A DNA stretch of 64,000 nucleotides, taken from contig CAVXXW010000001.1 of NCBI GenBank assembly GCA_963765785.1, forward strand, positions 372,001 to 436,000, given 5' to 3'. The notes beneath the pieces are model-generated. The model was not told the DNA's origin, searched no databases, and saw only the letters and a list, made by a program, of their open reading frames with translations. The position numbers and the translations under genes are program-made. Positions 1-7,876 of this stretch are shown here, one piece after another. The stretch's first letter is position 1. Every line of letters starts with the position of its first letter. The DNA comes from AC-32 sp963765785 (lineage in GTDB: Bacteria; Actinomycetota; Thermoleophilia; Gaiellales; Gaiellaceae).

Positions 1-282
1 GACGCGGAAGGTGAGCAGCTCCTCGTCCGTGATCGCCCCGGCCGCCTTGTAGAGCGAGTAGAGGAGCGGCGAGGCGTGGCCCTTCGAGAAGACCAGGTGG
101 TCGTTCATCGGGTTGTGCGGGTCGTCGAAGTCGTAGTGGAGGTACTTCGCGAGCAGCACCGCCATCAGGTCGGCGGCGGACATCGACGAGGTCGGGTGGC
201 CCGAGTTGGTGACGGCCGCGGCGCGGATCGAGTCGACGCGCAGCTGCTGTCCCAGCTCACGCCAGAGCTCAGGCCCTTCCAT
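1..282 (-). CDS. tkt: Transketolase, N-terminal part (cut by window edge)
   Basis: Only the first 94 codons are present, read leftward from an ATG at 282-280. The translation begins MEGPELWREL and carries the thiamine-diphosphate GHP motif at residues 28-30 (NSGHPTSSMSAADL) and the KGHAS segment near residue 67, both typical of the pyrophosphate-binding domain of transketolases. The enzyme moves two-carbon ketol units between sugar phosphates in the non-oxidative pentose phosphate pathway, in the cytoplasm. It is divergent from rpiB with only 20 bp between the two start codons, which fits a shared pentose-phosphate gene block. The rest of the protein lies outside the window. Confidence 0.93.
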   Translation of the reverse strand, partial: MEGPELWRELGQQLRVDSIRAAAVTNSGHPTSSMSAADLMAVLLAKYLHYDFDDPHNPMNDHLVFSKGHASPLLYSLYKAAGAITDEELLTFRV

Positions 283-302
283 CGGGGTAACGTAACGGTC
301 CT

Positions 303-761
303 ATGCGTGTCGCGGTCGCCTTCGACCATCGCGGCGTCAAGCTGCGCGAGCGGTTGTTCGAGGAACTCGCCGCCCTCGGCCACGAAGCCGTCGACCTGGG
401 CACCGACAAGCCCGCGCCGCGAATCGACTACCCGGACAAGGCCCGCGAGGTCGGCGAGGCGATTCGCTCCGGCGAGGCCGAGCGCGCGCTGCTCGTCTGC
501 GGCTCCGGCGTCGGCGCCTCCGTCGCCGTGAACAAGATCGCCGGCATCCGCGGCGCGATCTGCCACGACGTCTACTCGGCGCACCAGGGCGTTGAGCACG
601 ACGACATGAACGTGCTCTGCCTCGGCTCGGAGGTCGTCGGCGCCGAGCTGGCAGCCGAGCTCACGCGCGCGTTCCTGGGCGCGCGCTTCGACGGCGGTGA
701 GCGCTACGTCAGAAGGCTTGAGAAGATCGAGGAGATGGAAAGGGAGATCACGTATGGCTAA
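303..761 (+). CDS. rpiB: Ribose-5-phosphate isomerase B
   Basis: A 152-residue RpiB/LacAB-family sugar-phosphate isomerase, the usual length. It interconverts ribose 5-phosphate and ribulose 5-phosphate. The N-terminus shows the strand-plus-loop VAVAFDHRGVKLRE, and the active-site Cys is residue 66 in VCGSGVGASVAVNK, followed by the conserved CHDVYSA region. It is the first gene of a rightward pentose-phosphate operon. Its last 8 bp overlap the transaldolase start (ATGGCTAA), so the two are probably translationally coupled. The leader is only 20 bp long, so the transcript may be leaderless or the promoter may lie inside the divergent tkt gene. Confidence 0.93.
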   Translation: MRVAVAFDHRGVKLRERLFEELAALGHEAVDLGTDKPAPRIDYPDKAREVGEAIRSGEAERALLVCGSGVGASVAVNKIAGIRGAICHDVYSAHQGVEHDDMNVLCLGSEVVGAELAAELTRAFLGARFDGGERYVRRLEKIEEMEREITYG

Positions 762-1860
762 GTCGCGATTGCACGAACTCTCAGAGCTCGGCCAGAGCGT
801 CTGGATCGACTTCCTCTCGCGGCAGATGCTGCAGAGCGGAAAGCTTGCGCGGATGATGGACGAGGACGCCGTCGTCGGCGTGACCTCGAACCCGACGATC
901 TTCCAGAAGGCGATCTCCGAGGGCGACGCCTACGACGAGCAGCTGCGCGAGGTGCTCGCCGAGGAGGACGACGCGAAGGAGGTCTTCCTCAAGCTCGCCG
1001 TCCAGGACGTCAAGAACGCATGCGACCTCCTGCGGTCGGTGTGGGACGGCGGCCACGGCCTGGACGGCTGGGTCTCGATCGAGGTCGACCCGAACCTCGC
1101 CTACGACACCGACGGCACGATCGCCGAGGCGCAGCGGCTCCACGAGCTCGTCGACAAGCCGAACTGCTACGTCAAGATCCCAGCGACGGAGCCGGGCCTG
1201 CCGGCGATCGAGGAGATGATCGCGCGCGGCCGGCCGATCAACGTGACGCTGATCTTCTCGCTGAAGCGCTACGTCGAGGTCGTCGAGGCGTACCTGCGCG
1301 GGCTCGAGCGGCTCGTCGAGAGCGGCGGCGACCCGAGCCGGGTGGCGTCGGTCGCGAGCTTCTTCGTCTCGCGCGTCGACACGGAAGCGGACCGGCGGCT
1401 CGCCGAGGCCGGTGCGCCCGACGAGCTGAAGGGCAAGCTCGCGGTTGCGAACGCCAAGCTCGCGTACCAGCGCTACAAGGAGCTCTTCTCCGGCTCCCGC
1501 TGGGAGGCGCTCGAGGCCAAGGGCGCGCGGACCCAGCGCTGCCTCTGGGCCTCGACCTCGACGAAGAACCCGGCCTACCGGGACGTGCTCTACGTCGAGG
1601 ACCTGATCGGGCCCGAGACGGTGAACACGATGCCCGAGGAGACGATCGACGCCTTCCAGGACCACGGCGAGGTGGCGCTCACGCTCGAGGCCGGCCTCGA
1701 CGATGCGAAGCGGGTGTTCGAGCGCGTGGCCGAGGCGGGGGTCGACTACGACGACGTGGTCGTGACGCTCGAGCAGGAGGGCGTCCAGAAGTTCTCGGAC
1801 TCGTTCCGGGAGCTGCTCGACGGCGTCAAGGCGAAGCGCGGCGAGCTCGTCTCCGCCTAG
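754..1860 (+). CDS. tal: Transaldolase
   Basis: A 368-residue transaldolase of the long actinobacterial type, transferring a dihydroxyacetone unit between sedoheptulose 7-phosphate and glyceraldehyde 3-phosphate. TSNPT is at residues 44-48 and the Schiff-base Lys is near residue 141 in CYVKIPATEPG. I chose the ATG at 754 over the more upstream start at 697. It is preceded by a purine-rich GGAAAGGGAG, begins with the conserved family N-terminus (MAKSRLHELSELGQSVW) and overlaps the rpiB stop by 8 bp. In some bacteria tal and pgi are fused. Here they are separate, with a hydrolase gene between them. Confidence 0.93.
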   Translation: MAKSRLHELSELGQSVWIDFLSRQMLQSGKLARMMDEDAVVGVTSNPTIFQKAISEGDAYDEQLREVLAEEDDAKEVFLKLAVQDVKNACDLLRSVWDGGHGLDGWVSIEVDPNLAYDTDGTIAEAQRLHELVDKPNCYVKIPATEPGLPAIEEMIARGRPINVTLIFSLKRYVEVVEAYLRGLERLVESGGDPSRVASVASFFVSRVDTEADRRLAEAGAPDELKGKLAVANAKLAYQRYKELFSGSRWEALEAKGARTQRCLWASTSTKNPAYRDVLYVEDLIGPETVNTMPEETIDAFQDHGEVALTLEAGLDDAKRVFERVAEAGVDYDDVVVTLEQEGVQKFSDSFRELLDGVKAKRGELVSA

Positions 1861-1871
1861 GCTGGCACTAG

Positions 1872-2645
1872 GTGGAGCTCTACACAGAGGTCGCCGGCGA
1901 GGGGCCGGCGGTGGCGCTCCTGCACGAGGGCATCTGCGACAGCCGCATGTGGGACGCGCAGTGGGAAACGTGGTCGACGTCGTTCCGGCTGCTGCGCCTC
2001 GACCTGCGTGGCTTCGGACGCTCCCCGCTCCAGCCCGGCGCGTACTCGAACGCGCGTGACGTGATCGACACGCTCGCGCGGCACGAGATCGAACGCGCCG
2101 CGCTGGTCGGCGTCTCCCTCGGCGGCCGGGTGGCGCTGGAGGTCGCGCTCGCGCGGCCGGAGCTCGTCTCGGCGCTCGTGCTCGTCGCGCCCGGCCTCCC
2201 GGGGCACGACTGGTCGGAGGAGCTGCAGGCCCAGTGGGCCGAGGAGGAGGCCGCGTTCGAGGCGGGCGACCTCGACGCCGCGGTCGAGGTGAGCCTGCAG
2301 ACGTGGGTCGACGGCCCGCGCCGCCGGCCCGAGGACGTCGACCGCGCCGTGCGCGAGCGGGTTGCCGAGATGCAGCGGCGCGCGTACGAGCTCCAGCAGC
2401 TCGAGGACGAGGAGGAGCTGCTCGTCCCAGACCTGGCGCAGCGGCTCGGCGAGATACGAGCGCCGACCCTCGTCGCCGTCGGCGACGAGGACCAGCCCGA
2501 CATGCACGCGATCGCCGAGCGGCTCGCACGCGAGATTCCTGGCGCGCGGCTCGAGACGATCCCGGCGACCGCACACGTGCCGAGCATGGAGCGGCCGCGC
2601 GAGTTCGAGGAGCTCGTGCTCCCGTTCCTCCAGGAGGCGGCGTGA
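1872..2645 (+). CDS. Alpha/beta hydrolase
   Basis: A 257-residue alpha/beta-hydrolase-fold protein starting at GTG 1872. The oxyanion-hole region is LLHEG near residue 17, the nucleophile is Ser82 in GVSLGG, a candidate acid Asp lies in VGDEDQPD near residue 210 and the His is near 235 in TAHVPSMERP. There is no signal peptide, so it should be cytoplasmic. The substrate is unknown. It sits inside the pentose-phosphate operon, 11 bp after tal and overlapping pgi by 4 bp (GTGA). This operon has no recognisable 6-phosphogluconolactonase, so a lactone-hydrolysing role is conceivable, but that is inference from position only. Confidence 0.85.
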   Translation: MELYTEVAGEGPAVALLHEGICDSRMWDAQWETWSTSFRLLRLDLRGFGRSPLQPGAYSNARDVIDTLARHEIERAALVGVSLGGRVALEVALARPELVSALVLVAPGLPGHDWSEELQAQWAEEEAAFEAGDLDAAVEVSLQTWVDGPRRRPEDVDRAVRERVAEMQRRAYELQQLEDEEELLVPDLAQRLGEIRAPTLVAVGDEDQPDMHAIAERLAREIPGARLETIPATAHVPSMERPREFEELVLPFLQEAA

Positions 2646-4000
2646 GCGCCGACCGGCTGGTCGAGCGGATCTGGGAGCGCGACCCGACGCTCTGGACCGG
2701 CAACGACGAGGCGAAGTGGCTCGGGTGGCTCGACGAGCCGATGCGAATGCGCGAGCGGCTCGGAGACCTGCTGCAGTTTGCCGAGGACGTGACCGCGCCC
2801 GGGCAGGTCGACACGCTCGTGCTGCTCGGGATGGGCGGCTCGAGCCTCGCGCCCGAGGTGCTGCGCCTGACCTTCGGCGCCGACGGGTTCCACGTGCTCG
2901 ACACGACGCATCCCGCGGCGATCCGCCGACTGACCGAGACCCTCGACCTCGACGCGACGATGTTCATCGTCGCTTCGAAATCCGGCACGACGCTCGAAAC
3001 GCGCTGCCACCTCGACTGGTTCTGGGAGCAGAGCGGCGGCCGGGGCGAGTTCTTCGCGGCGATCACCGACCCGGGCTCAGAGCTGGAGTCGCTCGGCCGG
3101 GAGCGCGGCTTCAACGCGGTCTTCGGCGGCGAACCGACGATCGGCGGGCGCTACTCGGCGCTGTCGGTCTTCGGGCTTGTGCCCGCGGTGCTGATGGGCA
3201 TCGACCTCGAGCGCCTGCTCGAGCGCGTCGACGAGGTGGTCGAGGCGTGCCACCTGGCCGAGGGGAACCCCGGCCTCGACCTCGGCCTCGAGCTGGGCAG
3301 CGGCTGGGCCGAGGGACGCGACAAGGTCACGATCAACCCGAATCCCGGTGGCTTTGGGCTCTGGGCCGAGCAGCTGCTCGCGGAGTCGACCGGCAAGGAG
3401 GGCAAGGGGCTGATCCCGGCACCGGGGGAGTCGGCCGACGGCTCCGACCGCCAGGCGCCGGAGGTGCGGCTGCCGGCGCCGTACGAGCTCGGTCAGGAGT
3501 TCTTCCGCTGGGAGTTCGCGACCGCGGTCGCCGGCTCGATCCTCGGGATCAACCCGTTCGACCAGCCGAACGTGCAGGCCGCGAAGGACAAGACGAACGA
3601 GGTGCTCGCGGCCGGCGGCGAGCCGGACGTGGAGCCGCGCGGGTCGCTCGACGAGTTGCTCGCGGAGGCGCAGCCCGGGGACTACGTCGCGATCCAGGCG
3701 TTCATCGATCCTGCCCGCGAGGCCGAGCTCGAGCCGCTGATCGAGCGTGCCCGCGAGACCGGCTGCGTCGTCACCCACGGCATCGGGCCGCGCTACCTGC
3801 ACTCGACCGGCCAGCTGCACAAGGGCGGGCCCAACACAGGGCTCTTCGTCCAGGTCGCCGACGAGGCCGGCGACGAGCTGCCGGTCCCCGGCCGCGACTT
3901 CGGCTTCCGCCGCTTCATCCATGCGCAGGCGGCGGGGGACCTCGCGTCGCTCGAGGAGCGCGGGCGCCGCATCATTCGCGTGAGACTGGAGGACATCTAG
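2642..4000 (+). CDS. pgi: Glucose-6-phosphate isomerase
   Basis: A 452-residue phosphoglucose isomerase of the compact form. SIS-type motifs are visible: LLGMGGSSLAPE near residue 61, ASKSGTTLET at 111-120, GGRYSALSVFGLVP near 168 and the family signature GINPFDQPNVQAAKD near 300. It interconverts glucose 6-phosphate and fructose 6-phosphate. I place the start at GTG 2642, which overlaps the hydrolase stop (GTGA). The reading frame stays open further upstream, but only as the antisense-like shadow of the hydrolase gene. It overlaps gnd by one base (TAGTG). Confidence 0.93.
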   Translation: MSADRLVERIWERDPTLWTGNDEAKWLGWLDEPMRMRERLGDLLQFAEDVTAPGQVDTLVLLGMGGSSLAPEVLRLTFGADGFHVLDTTHPAAIRRLTETLDLDATMFIVASKSGTTLETRCHLDWFWEQSGGRGEFFAAITDPGSELESLGRERGFNAVFGGEPTIGGRYSALSVFGLVPAVLMGIDLERLLERVDEVVEACHLAEGNPGLDLGLELGSGWAEGRDKVTINPNPGGFGLWAEQLLAESTGKEGKGLIPAPGESADGSDRQAPEVRLPAPYELGQEFFRWEFATAVAGSILGINPFDQPNVQAAKDKTNEVLAAGGEPDVEPRGSLDELLAEAQPGDYVAIQAFIDPAREAELEPLIERARETGCVVTHGIGPRYLHSTGQLHKGGPNTGLFVQVADEAGDELPVPGRDFGFRRFIHAQAAGDLASLEERGRRIIRVRLEDI

Positions 4001-4989
4001 TGCAACTGGGCATGGTCGGCCTCGGCCGGATGGGCGCGAACATGACGAAGCGCCTCGAGGCGGCGGGCCACGAGATCAAGACTTTCGACCCGAACGTCGA
4101 CTCGACCGCGTCGACGCCCGAGGAGCTGGTGCAGCAGCTCGCTGCGCCCCGGTCGGTCTGGCTGATGGTGCCTGCGGGCATCGTCGACTCGGTCGTCTCG
4201 GAGCTCGCGGCGCACCTCGAGGACGGCGACACGATCGTCGACGGCGGGAACTCGTACTACGTGGACGATCTCCGCCGGCAGAAGGAGCTGCGCGACCAGG
4301 GCATCCACTACGTCGACGCCGGCGTCAGCGGCGGCGTCTTCGGCCTCCATCGCGGCTTCTGCCTGATGGTCGGCGGCGACGACGAAGCCGTCCAGAGGCT
4401 CGAGCCGGTGTTCGAGGCGCTCGCCCCCGGCATGGGCGCAGCCGAGCGGACACCCGGGCGCGAGGGCGACCCCGCGCCCGAGGAGGAAGGCTGGCTGCAC
4501 TGTGGGCCGAGCGGCGCCGGGCACTTCGTGAAGATGGTCCACAACGGGATCGAGTACGGGATCATGCAGGCGTACGCCGAGGGCATGAACGTCCTCAAGC
4601 ACGCGAACATCGGCCTCCACATGCAGGAGACCGACGCCGAGACGACGCCGCTTCGCGACCCCGACCGCTACAAGTACGAGCTCGACGTCGCCGCGATCGC
4701 GGAGCTCTGGCGCCGCGGCTCGGTCGTCGCGTCGTGGCTGCTCGACCTGACCGCGCAGGCGCTGCACGAGTCGCCGAACCTGGACGACTACGCCGGTCGC
4801 GTCAGCGACTCGGGCGAGGGCCGCTGGACCGTACAGGCGGCGGTGGAGACCGGCGTGCCGGCGCCGGTGCTGGCGGCGTCCCTGTTCGACCGCTTCGCCT
4901 CGCGCGGCGAGGCCGACTGGGGTAACCGCGTCCTTTCGGCGATGCGCAAGGCGTTCGGCGGCCACCTCGAGAAGAGCCCGGAGCAGTGA
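4000..4989 (+). CDS. gnd: 6-phosphogluconate dehydrogenase (decarboxylating), short form
   Basis: A 329-residue 6-phosphogluconate dehydrogenase of the short (about 300-330 aa) class, making ribulose 5-phosphate, CO2 and a reduced nicotinamide. The Rossmann motif GLGRMG is at residues 7-12, the substrate-binding GVSGG at 108-112, and the catalytic Lys178 and Asn182 sit in GHFVKMVHNGIEYG. The start is GTG 4000, sharing one base with the pgi stop. The C-terminal domain is shorter than in the 470-residue enzymes, as normal for this class. The stop overlaps the zwf start by 4 bp (GTGA). Confidence 0.93.
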   Translation: MQLGMVGLGRMGANMTKRLEAAGHEIKTFDPNVDSTASTPEELVQQLAAPRSVWLMVPAGIVDSVVSELAAHLEDGDTIVDGGNSYYVDDLRRQKELRDQGIHYVDAGVSGGVFGLHRGFCLMVGGDDEAVQRLEPVFEALAPGMGAAERTPGREGDPAPEEEGWLHCGPSGAGHFVKMVHNGIEYGIMQAYAEGMNVLKHANIGLHMQETDAETTPLRDPDRYKYELDVAAIAELWRRGSVVASWLLDLTAQALHESPNLDDYAGRVSDSGEGRWTVQAAVETGVPAPVLAASLFDRFASRGEADWGNRVLSAMRKAFGGHLEKSPEQ

Positions 4990-6509
4990 CCGAGACCGCC
5001 GAGCCGACCACGCAGCAGGAAAACCCGCTGCTGGAGGGCCTGCACCTGCGCCGGGTGCCGGACCCCTGCGTGCTCGTCATCTTCGGCGCCTCCGGCGACC
5101 TGACCCGGCGGAAGCTCTTCCCGGCGTTGTATTCGCTCGCGTTGCGGCGGCTGCTGCCCGAGAAGTTCGCCGTCGTCGGCGTGGCGCGCAGCGAGGAGTC
5201 GGACGACGAGTTCCGCGACCGGATGAAGCACGCCGTCCAGGAGTTCGGGCGCGACGACTTCAACGAGGAAACGTGGGACTGGCTCGCCGGGGGGATGCGG
5301 TTCGTCGCCACCGATTTCGGTAACGACGACGGGCAGGACCGGCTAGCCGGCGTCCTGAAGGAGCTCGACGAGGAGCGCGGCACGGCCGGCAACCGGGTCT
5401 ACTACCTCGCTGTCCCACCCGACGCGGTCGGGACGCTGATCGGGGCGATCGGCGAGCGCCGCTCGACCAAGGGCTGGACGCGCGTGATCATCGAGAAGCC
5501 GTTCGGCCGCGACCTCGCATCGGCCAAGGAGCTCAACCAGGAGATCCAGGAGCACTTCGAGGAGAGCGAGATCTTCCGGATCGACCACTACCTCGGCAAG
5601 GAGACGGTCCAGAACCTGCTGGCGCTGCGGTTCGCGAACGGCATCTTCGAGCCGATCTGGAACCGGCAGTTCGTCGACCACGTGCAGATCACCGTCGCCG
5701 AGTCGATCGGGATCGAGGGCCGGGCGGCCTTCTACGAGCAGGCCGGCGCCATCCGCGATGTCTTCCAGAACCACCTGCTCCAGCTCGTGGCGCTGACGGC
5801 GATGGAGCCGCCTGCCGACTACGCCGCGGACTCAGTGCGCAACGAGAAGGTGAAGGTGCTGCGGTCGCTGCACACGCCCGGGCCGAATCAGGTCGTCCGC
5901 GGCCAGTACGGGCCCGGCTACATCGAGGGGCAGGATGTTCCGGGATACCGCGAGGAGCCGCGCGTCGCGCCGGAGTCGATGACCGAGACGTACGTCGCCG
6001 CCAAGCTCTACGTCGACAACTGGCGCTGGGCCGACACGCCGTTCTACGTCCGCGCCGGCAAACGATTGGCGCGGCGCGAGACGACGATCGCGATCGAGTT
6101 CAAGCGCGCGCCGCACCCGCCGTTCGAGATCCAGGACGACAGCCTGCAGCCGAACGTCCTCGTCTGCCACATCCAGCCGGACGAGGGCGTCTCGCTCGAG
6201 TTCGCCGCGAAGGTCCCCGGCCAGGGGATGGCGCTCCGTACCGTGCACATGGACTTCCTCTACGGCGGCACCTTCCGCACCGGGATCCCAGAGGCATACG
6301 AGCGGCTGCTCCTCGACTGCCTGCTCGGCGACGCGCGGATGTTCACGCGGGCGGACGAGGTCGAGGAGCAGTGGTCGCTGGTGGACGCGATCGTGGCGCT
6401 CTGGAAGCGCGACCGGCCGTCGTTTCCGAACTATGCGGCCGGGGCGTGGGGCCCGGCGGCCGCGGACGAGCTGCTCCGCCGGGACGGTCGGTCGTGGCGA
6501 CGGCATTAG
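4986..6509 (+). CDS. zwf: Glucose-6-phosphate 1-dehydrogenase
   Basis: A 507-residue glucose-6-phosphate dehydrogenase, full length for the family. It oxidises glucose 6-phosphate to 6-phosphogluconolactone with NAD(P)+. The coenzyme-binding IFGASGDLTRRKLFPALY is near residue 32 and the active-site RIDHYLGKE is near residue 198. The GTG start at 4986 overlaps the gnd stop (GTGA), and the 3' end overlaps opcA by 16 bp. OpcA next to Zwf is a standard actinobacterial and cyanobacterial arrangement, in which OpcA helps assemble or activate the G6PDH oligomer. Confidence 0.95.
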   Translation: MTETAEPTTQQENPLLEGLHLRRVPDPCVLVIFGASGDLTRRKLFPALYSLALRRLLPEKFAVVGVARSEESDDEFRDRMKHAVQEFGRDDFNEETWDWLAGGMRFVATDFGNDDGQDRLAGVLKELDEERGTAGNRVYYLAVPPDAVGTLIGAIGERRSTKGWTRVIIEKPFGRDLASAKELNQEIQEHFEESEIFRIDHYLGKETVQNLLALRFANGIFEPIWNRQFVDHVQITVAESIGIEGRAAFYEQAGAIRDVFQNHLLQLVALTAMEPPADYAADSVRNEKVKVLRSLHTPGPNQVVRGQYGPGYIEGQDVPGYREEPRVAPESMTETYVAAKLYVDNWRWADTPFYVRAGKRLARRETTIAIEFKRAPHPPFEIQDDSLQPNVLVCHIQPDEGVSLEFAAKVPGQGMALRTVHMDFLYGGTFRTGIPEAYERLLLDCLLGDARMFTRADEVEEQWSLVDAIVALWKRDRPSFPNYAAGAWGPAAADELLRRDGRSWRRH

Positions 6510-7342
6510 CCAGCATCTCCGAGATCGACCGCGAGCTTGCCCGGCTCCGGACCGACCCCGACACCGGCGAGCCGTACCAGCGCACGAGCGTGATGACGCA
6601 CATCGCGTGGGTGCCGAAGGAGTGGGTCGAGGCCGCCGAGGACGTACTGGCCGGCCTCGCCGACAGGCACCCGTCGCGGACGATCGTGCTCGTGCCCGAC
6701 CCGGACGCCCCCGACGAGCTCGAGGCGAACGTCGAGGTCGAGTGCTTCCCCTCGGGCCAGGGCCGCGAGATCGCGGTGGAGACGATCCGCCTGCGACTCT
6801 GCGGCGACCGCGCCGCGGCACCGGCCAGCGTGGTCGAGCCGCTGCTCCTACCCGACCTGCCCGTCTTCCTCCGCTGGCGCGGCGTGCCGCCGTTCGGCGA
6901 AGGGCCGTTCGAGCAGCTCGTCGACGTGGTCGACCGGCTGATCGTCGACTCGACCGAGTGGCCGGGGCTTCCCGCGCCGTACGCGCAACTGGCGGAGATC
7001 TTCGGCCGCGTCGTGGTCTCGGACATCGCCTGGGCGCGAACCAGTCGCTGGCGCCCGCAGCTCGCCTCGCTCTGGCCGGGAATCGCCGACGTAAAGACGA
7101 TCGAGGTCGAGGGCACCGAGGCGCAGGCGAACCTGCTCGCCGGCTGGCTCCGCTCCCGGCTCGGGCGGAACGAGGTCGAGCTGCGGCACGACGCGTCCGA
7201 CCGGTTGGTCGGGGTCAAGGTCGACGGCGAGCCGGCGCCGTTCCCGCCGGGGATTCCGCCGGATCCGGCCGATCTGCTGAGCGACGAGCTCGACCGCTTC
7301 ACCCGCGACCGCGTGTACGAAGACGCAGTTCGCGCCGCATGA
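6494..7342 (+). CDS. opcA: Glucose-6-phosphate dehydrogenase assembly protein OpcA
   Basis: A 282-residue OpcA-family protein. Support comes from its position directly after zwf and from family-like segments: TSVMTHIAWVPKEW near the N-terminus, HPSRTIVLVPDPD, the LPDLPVFLRWRG stretch and the C-terminal DLLSDELDRFTRDRVYEDA. It is thought to be an allosteric or assembly factor for G6PDH, not an enzyme. I chose GTG 6494 inside the end of zwf (16-bp overlap) because the frame upstream is only a zwf shadow. It is the last gene of the pentose-phosphate block. Confidence 0.9.
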   Translation: MATALASISEIDRELARLRTDPDTGEPYQRTSVMTHIAWVPKEWVEAAEDVLAGLADRHPSRTIVLVPDPDAPDELEANVEVECFPSGQGREIAVETIRLRLCGDRAAAPASVVEPLLLPDLPVFLRWRGVPPFGEGPFEQLVDVVDRLIVDSTEWPGLPAPYAQLAEIFGRVVVSDIAWARTSRWRPQLASLWPGIADVKTIEVEGTEAQANLLAGWLRSRLGRNEVELRHDASDRLVGVKVDGEPAPFPPGIPPDPADLLSDELDRFTRDRVYEDAVRAA

Positions 7343-7348
7343 TGTGAC

Positions 7349-7876
7349 GTGATGACCCGGCCGCGGCGTATAGACGTCGTGAACACGGAATTCGCGGAGG
7401 CGGCGGAGCGCCATCTCGACGACGTGCACGCCTTCCTCGTCTACCTGACCGGAGATCGCACCGTGGCCGAAGACTTGACAGCCGAGACGTTCGCGCGCGC
7501 GCTGGAGCGCTGGCGTCGGTTCGACCCTGGCCGTGGCTCGGCGCGCGCGTGGCTCTGCCAGATCGCGCGCTCGACGGCGCTCGACCACTTCCGCGCCGAG
7601 GAGCGCCGCCGCCGGCGCGAAGGCCGGTTCGCCGCCGGGGAGCAGCGCGAGGACGCCGGGCCTGTGTTCGGGGAAGGGCTGTCCCCGGAGCTCGAGCAGG
7701 CGCTCGCGCGTCTCTCGGCGGCCGAGCGGGAAGTCGTCGCGCTGCGCGTCGTGCTCGAGCTGGACGGCGACGTCGCCGCGCGCGTGCTCGGGATCAGCGC
7801 GACGGCGTGCTCGACGCGCTTGAGCCGCGCCCTGCAGAAGCTGGAGAAGGAGGTGAGCGCCGGTGTCGCCGCTTGA
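7349..7876 (+). CDS. ECF-type RNA polymerase sigma factor
   Basis: A 175-residue sigma-70-family protein of the extracytoplasmic-function size class. Region 2 is visible around residues 15-85 (VYLTGDRTVAEDLTAETFAR and RAWLCQIARSTALDHFR). Region 4 is around 115-165 (RLSAAEREVVALRVVLELDG, then a helix-turn-helix with RVLGISATACSTRLSRALQ). The start is GTG 7349 or the ATG immediately after it at 7352; a GTG at 7379 is also possible. It overlaps the next gene, a membrane protein, by 14 bp. Sigma factor plus membrane partner is the usual sign of a sigma/anti-sigma pair. Confidence 0.85.
   Translation: MMTRPRRIDVVNTEFAEAAERHLDDVHAFLVYLTGDRTVAEDLTAETFARALERWRRFDPGRGSARAWLCQIARSTALDHFRAEERRRRREGRFAAGEQREDAGPVFGEGLSPELEQALARLSAAEREVVALRVVLELDGDVAARVLGISATACSTRLSRALQKLEKEVSAGVAA

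Noticed and set aside
781..3114. A leftward open frame of 777 codons
   Set aside because: Antisense shadow of tal, the hydrolase and pgi, with a low-complexity Arg/Pro/Ala product.
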